Shown piece after piece: positions 52,313 to 61,902 of a stretch of DNA of 64,000 nt. Within the stretch, counting starts at the first letter, position 1. The number at the start of each line of letters is the position of its first letter. The notes beneath the pieces were generated by a model. The model ran no database searches. It was not told where the DNA came from and was given only the letters and a program-made list of their open reading frames with translations. The stretch covers positions 1 to 64,000 of the forward strand of contig NZ_FNRA01000008.1 in assembly GCF_900107535.1 (NCBI RefSeq). The letters run 5' to 3'. The DNA is from Pedobacter hartonius (lineage in GTDB: Bacteria; Bacteroidota; Bacteroidia; Sphingobacteriales; Sphingobacteriaceae). Position numbers and translations under genes: made by a program.

Positions 52313-52997
52313 AAAAATCATCCGGAAACTTAAGCGTGATCCGGATTACAAATGGGAAAGCAATTATACAGCAAGAGACCTGACTACAGTCACCAGCAGA
52401 CGTATGCTTCAGCTCATCAGGGGTATCTTTCTACGACCCTTTCTTAAAAAATCTTCAGGGATCCTTTTTATCGGAACCCGTGTAAAGATCAGCCATGCCT
52501 ACCAGTTGAGTACCGGTAAAAACACTATTCTTGAAGATAATGTATATATCAATGCCCTCTCAGAAAATGGCATTACCCTGGGTGATCATGTCTCGATAGC
52601 CAGAGACTCCATATTAATCTGTACGGGGGTGATTGCACAGAAAGGGACAGGAATAACCATAGGAAACGGAACAGGAATAAATGCCCGGGCCTATCTGTCA
52701 GGTCAGGGTGGGATACGGATTGGAAATGAAGTTATCATTGGCCCCGACGTAAAGATATTTTCTGAAAATCATAACTATGCAGACCTGAGCAGGACTATTA
52801 AAGCCCAGGGGGTGACCAGGGAAGGAGTCCTGATCGGTGACAACTGCTGGATAGGTGCAGGGGTTACTGTTCTGGACGGGGTAGTTATAGGCAACGGATG
52901 TGTGATCGCCGCTGGCAGCGTGGTCAGCAAATCTATCCCGGAAAACTCCGTCGCCGCAGGAATTCCCGCCAAAATAATCAAAAGCAGGATTGAATAA
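52302..52997 (+). CDS. Left-handed beta-helix acyltransferase (fifth in the window)
   Basis: 231 residues; the start is supported by GGAGGT 7 nt upstream inside the preceding gene. It has an N-terminal helical part (MLIEKIIRKLKRDPDYKWES) and then hexapeptide turns: LGDHVSIARDSILICTGVIA, GNGTGINARAYLSG, VIIGPDVKIFSENHNYADLS with the active-site His, GDNCWIGAGVTVLDGVVIGN and AAGIPAKIIKSR. It should acetylate a sugar of the second glycan. It is not a close relative of the three paralogues at 35-39 kb. Confidence 0.9.
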   Translation: MLIEKIIRKLKRDPDYKWESNYTARDLTTVTSRRMLQLIRGIFLRPFLKKSSGILFIGTRVKISHAYQLSTGKNTILEDNVYINALSENGITLGDHVSIARDSILICTGVIAQKGTGITIGNGTGINARAYLSGQGGIRIGNEVIIGPDVKIFSENHNYADLSRTIKAQGVTREGVLIGDNCWIGAGVTVLDGVVIGNGCVIAAGSVVSKSIPENSVAAGIPAKIIKSRIE

Positions 52998-53036
52998 GTA
53001 TTAAAGTAGTTTATCCGCCTGTTTCGGCCTCAACTG

Positions 53037-53068
53037 TTGTTAATATTTGCCTGCTAATTATATCTTTG
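53037..53068 (+). promoter_or_regulatory. Bacteroidota-type promoter (TTG-N21-TATCTTTG)
   Basis: TTG at 53037-53039 and TATCTTTG at 53061-53068 are 21 nt apart, a full match to the TTG-N17-23-TAnnTTTG consensus of Flavobacterium/Bacteroides promoters. It lies 62 nt before the ATG at 53131 and downstream of the possible start at 53047, which supports the later start. Confidence 0.55.
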
Positions 53069-53130
53069 TTAAAAAGAATGATATTGTGACTGCTGGTCCA
53101 GATGAATTGGTTTCCTGCCGCAATGGATAC

Positions 53131-54261
53131 ATGAAAAAGAAATTAACAATTGGTGTAGATATACGGGACTTGAGAGTAGCCCAAACGGGCACAAAAACTT
53201 ATCTTGAAGAATTGTGCAAAGCATTCAGGGAATTGAGTGATGAAAACTGCTGTTTTCGATTCCTGGACACCTCTTTACCCGTTTATACACGAAGGGGCAA
53301 ATTCGGCAAATACTTTGAACATTTTAGTTACCAGTTTTGGAAGCAGGTTTCACTTCCGCTGAAAGCCTATTTTAACAACTGTGATATCCTGTTTTGTACC
53401 GATAATTTTGTCCCGCTTATTCAACTGGGCTATCAGACCATTCCTGTTTTTCATGATGCTTTTTTCTTTGAAAACCCAGAGCACTATGGTAAACTTTGGC
53501 TAAAGTTATACCACCTGACAGCCATCCCCGCCGCTAAAAAAGCAGCTTTCATCGTTACACCTACTGTTTATGCCCAGCAACAAATCCATAAATACACAGG
53601 GATTCCATTGGCAAAGCTTAAAGTAATTTACGAAGGGCCAAAGAGCATCGGCCTGGCTGCGCAGGAAGGGATCATAGCTAAGTACAATCTCCAGCCCTCA
53701 AATTATATTCTCCATGTGGGTTCTATGTTTAAGAGGAAGAATATACCTGCATTGATCCACGCCTTCAAACAATTAAAAGACAACACTAATAGTTCAGTTA
53801 AACTTGTACTTGCAGGTCCGTCTTCTGCAAATAAAAGCAGCAACGATTTCAGCGCTATCCTTGATGCCATAAAACTTACTGGCCTTGAACAGGAGGTCGT
53901 TATCACTGGTTATCTGACGGATAGCGAACTGGCAACTTTCTATATGAATGCACTGATGTATGTCTTCCCCTCAGTAAATGAAGGATTTGGTATCCCTATA
54001 TTAGAGGCATTCAAATACCAGATCCCTGTCATTGTAGCCGATAATACTGCCTTACCCGAGGTCGGAGGAAATGCAGTGATCTGCTTTAACCCCTTTGATA
54101 CGGAGGATATGTATTTAAAAATGAAAACTGTACTGGAAAATCAGGATTTGAGAAAAGAGCTCATCCTTAAAGGACAGCAACGGCTAAAGGATTTTTCATG
54201 GCTAAAGTCTTCTTTACAACTTTTAGCCCTGTTCAGGGAAGCTGTATATAACCAGCATTAG
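53131..54261 (+). CDS. Family 4 glycosyltransferase
   Basis: 376 residues from the ATG at 53131 (MKKKLTIGVDIRDLRVAQTG); the longer frame begins inside a promoter-like sequence. GT-B features are PVFHDAFFFENPEHYGKLWL, ILHVGSMFKRKNIPALIHAF, VVITGYLTDSELATFYMNAL and the acidic motif YVFPSVNEGFGIPILEAFKY. It is of the mannosyltransferase-like GT4 type. Convergent with the next transferase, 23 nt apart. Confidence 0.9.
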   Translation: MKKKLTIGVDIRDLRVAQTGTKTYLEELCKAFRELSDENCCFRFLDTSLPVYTRRGKFGKYFEHFSYQFWKQVSLPLKAYFNNCDILFCTDNFVPLIQLGYQTIPVFHDAFFFENPEHYGKLWLKLYHLTAIPAAKKAAFIVTPTVYAQQQIHKYTGIPLAKLKVIYEGPKSIGLAAQEGIIAKYNLQPSNYILHVGSMFKRKNIPALIHAFKQLKDNTNSSVKLVLAGPSSANKSSNDFSAILDAIKLTGLEQEVVITGYLTDSELATFYMNALMYVFPSVNEGFGIPILEAFKYQIPVIVADNTALPEVGGNAVICFNPFDTEDMYLKMKTVLENQDLRKELILKGQQRLKDFSWLKSSLQLLALFREAVYNQH

Positions 54262-54284
54262 ACCAACCAGCTGGGATGTTACCT

Positions 54285-55388
54285 TCAGGATTCCTTAAAA
54301 ACGCGAACATGCTCATCGGCTACACTCTCCCAGTTAAAGACACCCAGCGCACGTTCCCGGGCACTGACGGCAAGTCTCTGCATTTCCGGGTAGTTCTGCT
54401 CAGCAAAATTGATTTCTTCGGTCAGAGACGTTATGTTCCCTTTTTTGAACTTTCTTGCTGTCTCCAGTACCGCGTATTCGTTCTCTTCAATATCACTGAC
54501 AATCAGAGGCACTCCTAATCCCATAACGGTAAGTACAACAGGAGACAGCCCCTCTACATCAGATGGCTGGATATAACAATAAGCGTTTTTTATCAGGGTA
54601 TTGGTCTCATCCCCGTATACAAATCCCGGGAACAGGACATTATCATTTGAAAGATCAATCAGCTGCTGCTCATAAGGAGAAGGATTTGGAGATCCGCCAA
54701 TCAAAACCAGTTTCTTTTTACTCATGGAACCGGTAAATCCGGGTATCAGGTAGTGTAAACCTTTATCGGGAATAAACCTGCCAACAAAAAGGAAATATTC
54801 ACCTTTTTGCAGATTCAGCCGCTCCAGAACGCTGTTGTCCTCCGGCCAGGCGGCAATCTCGCTGCCAAAAGGAATAAATGCAAATTTTTTATTGAAGCGG
54901 TCTTCAAAAAGTTTTTTAGCGATTACATTATCGAAAATGACCTCATTTGGGCAATAAGCGGTAATATAAGCAGAGATCTGGAGATATAACTTGGCATACC
55001 AGGTCCATTTATCACGCTTCCAGTCTACCCCATCCTGACTAATAAATACCTTTTTACCAAATAAACGCAGCGGTAATGCCCATATGCTATTTCCGCCATT
55101 CTGGATATGCACTACATCTGCAGTATTGTTAAAGATAATATCGAAAGTGGCTTTAAAAGAGTGGAGCAAGGTGTCAAATCCACTGCGGGGAATTGTTTTT
55201 ATAGTTTTTACCTGTACACCTTTATATTCTTTAACGTCTACAAAAACATCAGGGTAACGTCTGTTATAGGCAACAACACTGTGTCCTCTGGCAACTAAGC
55301 GCGGGAACAGCTCCATAGCAAATTTATCCGCACCGGCCGCGCCCTTGGCAGGGGGAATAGACCGGAAACCAAAAGCAGCAATACGCAT
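54285..55388 (-). CDS. Family 4 glycosyltransferase
   Basis: 367 residues. It opens MRIAAFGFRSIPPAKGAAGA with KFAMELFPRLVARGHSVVAY, typical of GT4. The donor half has YFLFVGRFIPDKGLHYLIPG, LFPGFVYGDETNTLIKNAYC and YIQPSDVEGLSPVVLTVMGL. It resembles the Bacteroidota transferases of the DUF1972/GT4 kind. It is 10 nt downstream of the RmlD-like gene on the same strand, so the two form a short operon. The sugar donor is not readable. Confidence 0.85.
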   Translation of the reverse strand: MRIAAFGFRSIPPAKGAAGADKFAMELFPRLVARGHSVVAYNRRYPDVFVDVKEYKGVQVKTIKTIPRSGFDTLLHSFKATFDIIFNNTADVVHIQNGGNSIWALPLRLFGKKVFISQDGVDWKRDKWTWYAKLYLQISAYITAYCPNEVIFDNVIAKKLFEDRFNKKFAFIPFGSEIAAWPEDNSVLERLNLQKGEYFLFVGRFIPDKGLHYLIPGFTGSMSKKKLVLIGGSPNPSPYEQQLIDLSNDNVLFPGFVYGDETNTLIKNAYCYIQPSDVEGLSPVVLTVMGLGVPLIVSDIEENEYAVLETARKFKKGNITSLTEEINFAEQNYPEMQRLAVSARERALGVFNWESVADEHVRVFKES

Positions 55389-55398
55389 TCAATAAAAT

Positions 55399-56370
55399 TT
55401 AAACGTTTTCCTTTAGAAGAACATCTTCTTTTTCCTGGAGAAGAACGTCTTCCCTGACCGCAAAGTTTTCTTTTACGAAGTCACCAAAGTAATCCCGGAT
55501 GTACTCATTAAGGGCTACCTTCCAGTCGCGCATCATATTCAGATCTCTCAGATCAAGTTTTTTGTTGATCAACCGCTCCGAAGGGGGGCGCGGAGCAAAA
55601 TACGTATCCTTGAAATAGTCGGAGGTAACTTCATGAAAAGTAACTTCATCTTTTAACCCCAGGATACTTACCAGCTCTTCGGCTACTTCTCTCCTGCTCG
55701 TTTCACCGTTACATACCAGGTTATACAGACCCCAGTACTCATTTTCAAAAAGCGCTTTTACGTTTTTAGCGAAATCTACAGTGAAAGTCGGTGTGCCGTC
55801 CTTATCATTTACGATATGCAGGTCACGATTCCCTGAAGCAAGCTGTTTGATGATCTTGTTGATAAACTTTTTATCCTTTTTAGGCCCGCCACCCATCATC
55901 CAGCCGGCACGGCAAATGATAGATCTTTCTGCATTTTCACGAACATAACGTTCGCCCATGTATTTGGAACGGGCATAGTGACCTAAGGGATTTGGTTCAT
56001 CCCAGTCATCGTAAAAATCTTTGGTACCGTCAAAAATACCTGCAGTACTGATATATAAGATGGGTATCTGTAATTCGTTGGCAATAATTACTGCATTTTC
56101 AACAGCTGTAGTATTGGTGAGATAGGTTTCATCAATATTGGTCTCACAAAATTCAAGGTCGGTATATGCTCCCAGGTGGAAAAGATAATCCGGGCTAAAA
56201 GCTTTTACATCCTCTTTGTAATTTTTGAAATCTCTGAAATCCAGAAGACTTAACCAGTCTTCATTTACATCCTTATCGGTACATTTAATATCATAATCAT
56301 TCTTGAAAACACGGTAGAAAGCTTCACCAAGCATTCCGCCCGCACCAGCGATGTAAATTTTTTTCTTCAT
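55399..56370 (-). CDS. RmlD-like NAD(P)-dependent sugar reductase/epimerase
   Basis: 323 residues, extended short-chain dehydrogenase. The Rossmann motif GAGGMLGEAF is at residues 8-17 (IYIAGAGGMLGEAFYRVF). Catalytic Ser and Tyr-x3-Lys lie in ISTAGIFDG and YARSKYMGERYV, with PNPLGHY before it as in dTDP-4-dehydrorhamnose reductases. It probably makes a deoxysugar nucleotide for a nearby glycan; the other rhamnose genes (rmlA, B, C) are not in this window. The C-terminus has a repeated tail rich in Leu, Glu and Val (EDVLLQEKEDVLLKENV), which is unusual. Confidence 0.82.
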   Translation of the reverse strand: MKKKIYIAGAGGMLGEAFYRVFKNDYDIKCTDKDVNEDWLSLLDFRDFKNYKEDVKAFSPDYLFHLGAYTDLEFCETNIDETYLTNTTAVENAVIIANELQIPILYISTAGIFDGTKDFYDDWDEPNPLGHYARSKYMGERYVRENAERSIICRAGWMMGGGPKKDKKFINKIIKQLASGNRDLHIVNDKDGTPTFTVDFAKNVKALFENEYWGLYNLVCNGETSRREVAEELVSILGLKDEVTFHEVTSDYFKDTYFAPRPPSERLINKKLDLRDLNMMRDWKVALNEYIRDYFGDFVKENFAVREDVLLQEKEDVLLKENV

Positions 56371-56444
56371 TCCGAGATTAATACAATTCGAATCAATAAT
56401 TATCAGATTTCAATATGAACCAACAATTTGAACTTGATGAGCCC

Positions 56445-56472
56445 CAAAAATAGCTTTTTTTTCTTCAATCAA
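56445..56472 (-). promoter_or_regulatory. Bacteroidota-type promoter of the RmlD-like operon
   Basis: On the minus strand TTG (56472-56470), then 17 nt, then TATTTTTG (56452-56445) fits TTG-N17-23-TAnnTTTG. The predicted leader to the ATG at 56370 is about 65-70 nt. The upstream part overlaps an inverted repeat AATCAAAAA/TTTTTTGATT (56467-56486). Confidence 0.5.
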
Positions 56473-56580
56473 AAATGTTTTTTGATTACTGATTCTATAT
56501 CGCAATGTATTTATATCTATTATTTCTATAATTAATTGATTAAATACAGGCATCTTTGGAACTGATTAAGTAGATACACA

Positions 56581-56613
56581 GGCATAAAAATTATGCCATT
56601 TTATTATTTTTAT
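56581..56613 (+). terminator. Terminator-like hairpin in the leader of the second export operon
   Basis: GGCATAA (56581-56587) pairs perfectly with TTATGCC (56591-56597) around AAA, followed by ATTTTATTATTTTT. It lies about 15-30 nt before the ATG at 56630, upstream of the gene rather than after one. Attenuation of the operon is therefore possible. Confidence 0.4.
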
Positions 56614-56629
56614 AGAATTCTTATCCTTT

Positions 56630-57865
56630 ATGAATATTCTTGTAGCGAACTGGACGTGGTATCCGAGTGGTGGCGACTGGACATATGTTGATAATATCAC
56701 CACTCTCTACCGTGAAAAGGGACATACTGTAATCCCTTTTTCAATGAAGGATGACAGGAATTTCCCCAGCCCCTGGTCGCGCTTTTTTATAGAAAATATC
56801 GATTATAAAAAGATAGACAAAAAAAGTATAAGCGCTGGTTTGCAGGTGGTCAAAAAAAGCATTTACTCCACAGAGGCGAAGCAAAACCTTGAGCGTCTGT
56901 TAGATGAGATCAAAATAGATCTTGCGCATATCAATGTGATACACCATTATATTACCCCCGTTATCTTAAAAACTTTAAAAGACCGCGGGATTCCTATCCT
57001 TTGGACATTGCATGAATATACACCGATCTGTCCCGAAAGCACCTTCATCAGCCATGGGAAAATCTGCGAAAAATGTTTCGGCGGAGCTTTTTATCACTGC
57101 GCCACAAATAAATGCAAAAAAGGTTCCCTGCCGGCCAGCATTGTAGCAGCTACGGAAAACTATGTTCACAACTTTTTGAACTATTATCAGTACGTTGATC
57201 ATTATTTGTGTCCTTCAATGTTTCTTTATGACAAATTCAGGTCATTTAATTTTTTCCCGGAAAAATTAGTTCAACTCTATCACGGATACCAGTACAATGA
57301 AGTAGAAGCAGTACAAATGACAAGTGCCGAAATAAAAGAAGAAAGGTATATCGTATTTGTTGGGAGGCTGGAAAAAATCAAAGGCGCACATACCGTACTG
57401 AAGGCTTTAACAGACCTCCCGGACATCCATCTCAAAGTGGTTGGTACCGGAACACAGGAAAAAGAACTGCAGGACTATGCAACAACAAATCAGATGACCA
57501 ATGTTACCTTTATGGGCAAGCAGTCCAAAAAGCAGACACTGGAAATTATTAACGGCGCTGAATTCCTCATTTGTCCGTCAGAATGGTATGAAGTACTTGG
57601 CTTTACAGTGGTCGAAGCAATGGCCCTGGGAAAGCCGGTAATCGGCTCTGATATTGGTGCCATTCCCGAAATGGTCATCAATGGAGAAACAGGCATATTA
57701 TTTGCTCCGGGCAATGCGCCCGAGCTTTCAGAAAAGATCAGGGCCCTGTTCAATGATCAGGAAGCTATACTCAGCATGGGCAAAAAAGCAAAAAAACACA
57801 TTCATCAAATCATCAATACAGAAAAACACTTTAGTGGTTTGCAAAAACTCATACCTTCACTATAA
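56630..57865 (+). CDS. Family 4 glycosyltransferase
   Basis: 411 residues. It begins MNILVANWTWYPSGGDWTYV, has a Cys-rich segment in the acceptor half (CPESTFISHGKICEKCFGGA, then HCATNKCKKGS) that could bind a metal, and has a GT4 donor half with YIVFVGRLEKIKGAHTVLKA, VTFMGKQSKKQTLEIINGAE and LICPSEWYEVLGFTVVEAMA. The Cys cluster is known in a subgroup of GT4 enzymes. It leads the operon that continues with wzi, the SLBB exporter and wzz. Confidence 0.88.
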   Translation: MNILVANWTWYPSGGDWTYVDNITTLYREKGHTVIPFSMKDDRNFPSPWSRFFIENIDYKKIDKKSISAGLQVVKKSIYSTEAKQNLERLLDEIKIDLAHINVIHHYITPVILKTLKDRGIPILWTLHEYTPICPESTFISHGKICEKCFGGAFYHCATNKCKKGSLPASIVAATENYVHNFLNYYQYVDHYLCPSMFLYDKFRSFNFFPEKLVQLYHGYQYNEVEAVQMTSAEIKEERYIVFVGRLEKIKGAHTVLKALTDLPDIHLKVVGTGTQEKELQDYATTNQMTNVTFMGKQSKKQTLEIINGAEFLICPSEWYEVLGFTVVEAMALGKPVIGSDIGAIPEMVINGETGILFAPGNAPELSEKIRALFNDQEAILSMGKKAKKHIHQIINTEKHFSGLQKLIPSL

Positions 57866-57868
57866 CAT

Positions 57869-59515
57869 ATGAAATATATATACCATATCCTCATTCTTAC
57901 CGGCCTTATTCTGACAGGCTTTAACAGTTCCGCCCAGGTTGTATATGAAAACCCGAATAATCCGGTATATAAATACCTCTCCCGCCAGGCACAAAAAGGA
58001 AATATTGAATACAACGATCTGATTCAGCCGATCAGCCGCCGCGACATCGTTGGCTACCTGAATACCTTACAGGGGCAGCTGGATAAACTTTCTCCCAGAG
58101 AGCAAAAGGAACTGGCATTTTATCAGCAGGAGTTCTCTGAGTTTAATGACGATTTCAAAGACAGCACCACCTTCTTTAAAAAAGACCAGTATGGCCGCAG
58201 AAGGTTCCTGTCTGTAAAAGATAAAGACTTCTTTTTACGCGGAGACCCGGCACTGTCTTTTGAAACTTTCAATGGCGGTGGCAAAAGTGTATTCAGAACT
58301 GCTACCGGACTGACTTTTTGGGGCCACGCCGGAAAACACATTGGTTATCAGTTCTATTTTCAGGACATTACCGACAAAGGGGACGGTATAGACAGCAATA
58401 GAAGATTTACACCTGAAACGGGAATCCTGAGGACGGCGAATGTGAATCCAAATGCAAAAACGGTAAACTACAGCAATTTCAGAGGTTCCATCAGCTACGC
58501 CTGGAGCAATGGATCAATCAGTTTCGGACAGGATCAGATGTTATGGGGCTACGGACAAAACGGAAGGGTAGTGTTATCAGATAAAGCACCTGCCTATCCT
58601 CAGATCAGATTTGACTATAGCCCCTTGAAATGGCTTCGTTTTAATTATATGTACGCATTCCTGAATTCGGCAATTATTGATTCTGCACGTTCATATGACA
58701 AGGGAAACATTGTTCTGGGAAAAGACAGGGAAATGTACATCAGCAAATACTTTGTATCCCATACCCTGACTTTCCTTCCGGCCAAAGGCCTTACGCTGAG
58801 CGTTGGAGAATCCATGGTTACCAGTGATAATTTTGATGCCGGTTACCTGATCCCGATTATGTTTTTTAAAGCATATGACCAATACCAGAGCCGCTACCAG
58901 GTGAATACCGGTTCTAACGGCCAGTTCTTCTTTAACGTGAGCTCAAGGAACTTTATCCCAAAAACACATTTATACGGTACCCTGTTCATTGATGAGATCC
59001 GTACCGGAAGCATTTTCAATAAGGCAAAAAGCAGGAATCAGCTTGGTTTTAACGTTGGGGCAACCAGAACGGATGTTGTCATTCCTTATTTAACATTAGG
59101 ACTCGAATACACCAGGATCAATCCATTCGTTTACAACAATCTCGTGCCTGCACAAACTTATACCAACCAGAGCTACTCCCTGGGTGACTGGATTGGCCAG
59201 AATGCCGACCGGGTAACAGCATGGGCAACTTACAACCCTCTTCCGCGTTTAACAACCACTGTACAATTTGACTATATCCGCAAAGGCCGGGACGGTGACA
59301 TTTTTGACCAGTACTGGGCAGAGCCACAACCGCCTTTTTTAAGCGAAGGACCGGTAGAAACACAAAAACAATTATTAATACAGGTAAACTACGAACTGGT
59401 ACATAAATTATATCTGAAAACATCTTATCAGCATCAGACCGGTGTGATTCAGCCTACGATACAAACTTCAGCGGTACCGAACGAATTTAGACTGGCGGTA
59501 TCATATGGCTTCTAG
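57869..59515 (+). CDS. Second capsule assembly Wzi family protein
   Basis: 548 residues with a signal peptide (LILTGLILTGFNSSA-Q). The N-terminal region has helices typical of this subgroup (KYLSRQAQKGNIEYNDLIQP, ISRRDIVGYLNTL), followed by a barrel of aromatic strands with GSISFGQDQMLWGYGQNGRV and VLSDKAPAYPQIRFDYSPLK, and a C-terminal ...FRLAVSYGF ending in an aromatic residue. It is longer than the Wzi at 23064 and only distantly similar. It should attach polymer to the outer surface. It starts 3 nt after the GT4 stop. Confidence 0.8.
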   Translation: MKYIYHILILTGLILTGFNSSAQVVYENPNNPVYKYLSRQAQKGNIEYNDLIQPISRRDIVGYLNTLQGQLDKLSPREQKELAFYQQEFSEFNDDFKDSTTFFKKDQYGRRRFLSVKDKDFFLRGDPALSFETFNGGGKSVFRTATGLTFWGHAGKHIGYQFYFQDITDKGDGIDSNRRFTPETGILRTANVNPNAKTVNYSNFRGSISYAWSNGSISFGQDQMLWGYGQNGRVVLSDKAPAYPQIRFDYSPLKWLRFNYMYAFLNSAIIDSARSYDKGNIVLGKDREMYISKYFVSHTLTFLPAKGLTLSVGESMVTSDNFDAGYLIPIMFFKAYDQYQSRYQVNTGSNGQFFFNVSSRNFIPKTHLYGTLFIDEIRTGSIFNKAKSRNQLGFNVGATRTDVVIPYLTLGLEYTRINPFVYNNLVPAQTYTNQSYSLGDWIGQNADRVTAWATYNPLPRLTTTVQFDYIRKGRDGDIFDQYWAEPQPPFLSEGPVETQKQLLIQVNYELVHKLYLKTSYQHQTGVIQPTIQTSAVPNEFRLAVSYGF

Positions 59516-59562
59516 TAATGTTTTTAATACCCTATATTTGTCCCTTAATATCAAAATTTTCC

Positions 59563-61902
59563 ATGCGCATTAAAATTTTATCCTTATTCCTGTTTGTTAT
59601 TCTTGCGTTAATATTTCAAGACAGCAAGGCTCAGCAGGCTATTTCCCTGAGCAACATTCAAAATATCAAGGTCAGTGAACTTTCAGATGATCAGATTACC
59701 CAGGCATGGAAAAAACTGGAGGAGTCTGGTGTTTCTGAAAAAGATGCCTATAAGTTGATGGAGCAAAGAGGTTTGCCTGCGGGAGAAGTAGAGGAATTTA
59801 AAAACAGGGTAACGCTGTTGGGCCTGAACAAAAAAGGCGTTAAACCCACAGCGACGGCGGCAAAAGGTAATACCGGCGCTTCCAGGGACACAACAACTAT
59901 ATTGATTAAACCAACTGCAAAAGCTATTCCGGTTAAAGCCGATCCTGTTTTGCAGGTTTACGGTATGGAATTCTTTAACCAGACCTCATTGAAGTTTGAA
60001 CCAAATTTCAATGTCGCTACCCCTAAAAGTTATGTGGTAGGCGTGGGTGATGAACTGATCATACTGGTAACAGGACAAAACGAAACATCAGTAACCGCTA
60101 AGGTGAGCCCTGATGGTAACATTCAGATTCCTTACGCCGGTCTGGTTTATGTCAATGGCTTTACCATAGAGCAGGCTACGGCACTGATCCGCAGGGCAAT
60201 GCTCAAGATATATCCTGCCCTGAACGGCGGACAAACCAGGCTGGCCGTTAATTTGGGAAACACAAGGAGCATCAAGGTAACACTTGTAGGTGAAGTTAAG
60301 ACACCTGGTTCCTACACCCTGTCTTCAGTTTCTACATTATTTAATGCATTATATAATTCAGGTGGCCCTACAATGAACGGTTCCCTGCGTAGTATTGAGC
60401 TGATAAGAAATAACAAAGTATATAAAACGGTAGACTTTTACAGCTTCCTGCAAAAAGGTTTGCTGGATGGGAATATCCGTCTGGAAGACCAGGATGTGAT
60501 CAGAATCCCTGTCTATAAAAAACGCATAGGGATTGATGGAGAGGTAAAAAGACCTGCACTTTATGAACTTAAAATCAATGAGCAGCTGAGTGACCTCCTG
60601 GTTTATGCGGGCGGCTTTACAGATATTGCTTACAGGGGCACCGCAAAAATTGAACAGATCAATGAAACAGAAAGGGAGGTCAGGGATGTATCTGCTGACA
60701 TGTTCGGAAGTTTTACACCCAGAAATGGTGATTTAGTTCATATCGGAGCAGTCACTAACCGCTTTGCGAACAGGGTGATCCTGGAAGGCGCTGTTAACCG
60801 TCCCGGCGTATATGAGCTGACAGCCGGATTTAGTCTCTCTACGCTGCTTAAAAACGCACAGGGGTTGAAACCAGAAGCCTACATGGAGCGTGGTTACATC
60901 AAAAGAACGCAGCCTAACCTCCAGAAAGAATATATTTCCTTTAATCCTGCAGCGGTGATCTCGGGTGCCAATGACCTTCCCCTGCTCCGTGAAGATTCAG
61001 TGATGATCCAGGACCGCTCCGATTTCCTAAGCAATCAGAATGTTACTATCAATGGCAATGTGCGCAAGCCTTCCACCTTCACCTACCGTAAAGGCATCAA
61101 ACTGGCTGATGTGTTAACAATGTCCGGAGGTTTTACAGAAGTAGCAGCGACCCACCACGTAGAAATTTCAAGGATCATTGAAAACAAACAGGATAGTGTG
61201 GCCAATAATGTTGTGGAAACCTTTACCGTTAATCTTGATTCTGCAGATAATACCAGTTCAAATATAGAGCTGAGGCCAATGGATTACATCTTTGTACCAA
61301 GGTTGGTAAACTACAGGTCCTTAGGAAATGTTAGTGTGACGGGTGAAGTGCTGTTCCCAGGGGATTATGCTACACAAAGACGTGATGAAACCGCTCAGGA
61401 CTTCCTGAAAAGAGCTGGCGGAATTACCCCATATGGCTCTCTTGAAAACGCACAGACCTTTCGTAAGGGAGTACGGGTAAATCTGGACTTAACCAGTACA
61501 AGTACTAATCCTGTGATCAGGAAAAGCATGATCCTTTTACCGGGAGACAGCATCTATGTGCCGCGCACAATTTCATTTGTAGAAGTTTCAGGAGCGGTAA
61601 ATAATCCGCAATTTGTAAGTTATCACGGACGGAGCTTTAAATACTATCTGAATGCTGCAGCAGGAAAAACAGAAAACGCACGCTTAAAAGGCGCCTATGT
61701 AAAATATCCAAACGGTTTAAATAAACCTGTAACTAACTTCTTGTTCTTCCGCAACTATCCTTCAATTAAACCAGGCAGCAAAATCATTGTTCCTGAGAAA
61801 GACGGACGCAACAGTTTGTTAAAAGCCGGCATTGGCGAAATCGGCGCAATCACTTCTGCACTAACTGCCATAATAACTTTAATTGCCATCTTAGCAAAAT
61901 AA
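59563..61902 (+). CDS. Polysaccharide export protein with multiple SLBB domains
   Basis: 779 residues from the ATG at 59563, which begins a good signal peptide (MRIKILSLFLFVILALIF...). The first part has a helical repeat (EESGVSEKDAYKLMEQRGLP). The poly-export domain follows (YVVGVGDELIILVTG, KVSPDGNIQIPYAGLVYVNG), then six to seven SLBB repeats (for example VTLVGEVKTPGSYTLSSVST, IDGEVKRPALYELKINEQL, VTINGNVRKPSTFTYRKGIK, VTGEVLFPGDYA, VEVSGAVNNPQFVSYHG), and a C-terminal hydrophobic helix. It is an outer-membrane exporter nearly three times the size of the Wza at 42781. Its stop overlaps the wzz start (TAATG). Confidence 0.88.
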   Translation: MRIKILSLFLFVILALIFQDSKAQQAISLSNIQNIKVSELSDDQITQAWKKLEESGVSEKDAYKLMEQRGLPAGEVEEFKNRVTLLGLNKKGVKPTATAAKGNTGASRDTTTILIKPTAKAIPVKADPVLQVYGMEFFNQTSLKFEPNFNVATPKSYVVGVGDELIILVTGQNETSVTAKVSPDGNIQIPYAGLVYVNGFTIEQATALIRRAMLKIYPALNGGQTRLAVNLGNTRSIKVTLVGEVKTPGSYTLSSVSTLFNALYNSGGPTMNGSLRSIELIRNNKVYKTVDFYSFLQKGLLDGNIRLEDQDVIRIPVYKKRIGIDGEVKRPALYELKINEQLSDLLVYAGGFTDIAYRGTAKIEQINETEREVRDVSADMFGSFTPRNGDLVHIGAVTNRFANRVILEGAVNRPGVYELTAGFSLSTLLKNAQGLKPEAYMERGYIKRTQPNLQKEYISFNPAAVISGANDLPLLREDSVMIQDRSDFLSNQNVTINGNVRKPSTFTYRKGIKLADVLTMSGGFTEVAATHHVEISRIIENKQDSVANNVVETFTVNLDSADNTSSNIELRPMDYIFVPRLVNYRSLGNVSVTGEVLFPGDYATQRRDETAQDFLKRAGGITPYGSLENAQTFRKGVRVNLDLTSTSTNPVIRKSMILLPGDSIYVPRTISFVEVSGAVNNPQFVSYHGRSFKYYLNAAAGKTENARLKGAYVKYPNGLNKPVTNFLFFRNYPSIKPGSKIIVPEKDGRNSLLKAGIGEIGAITSALTAIITLIAILAK

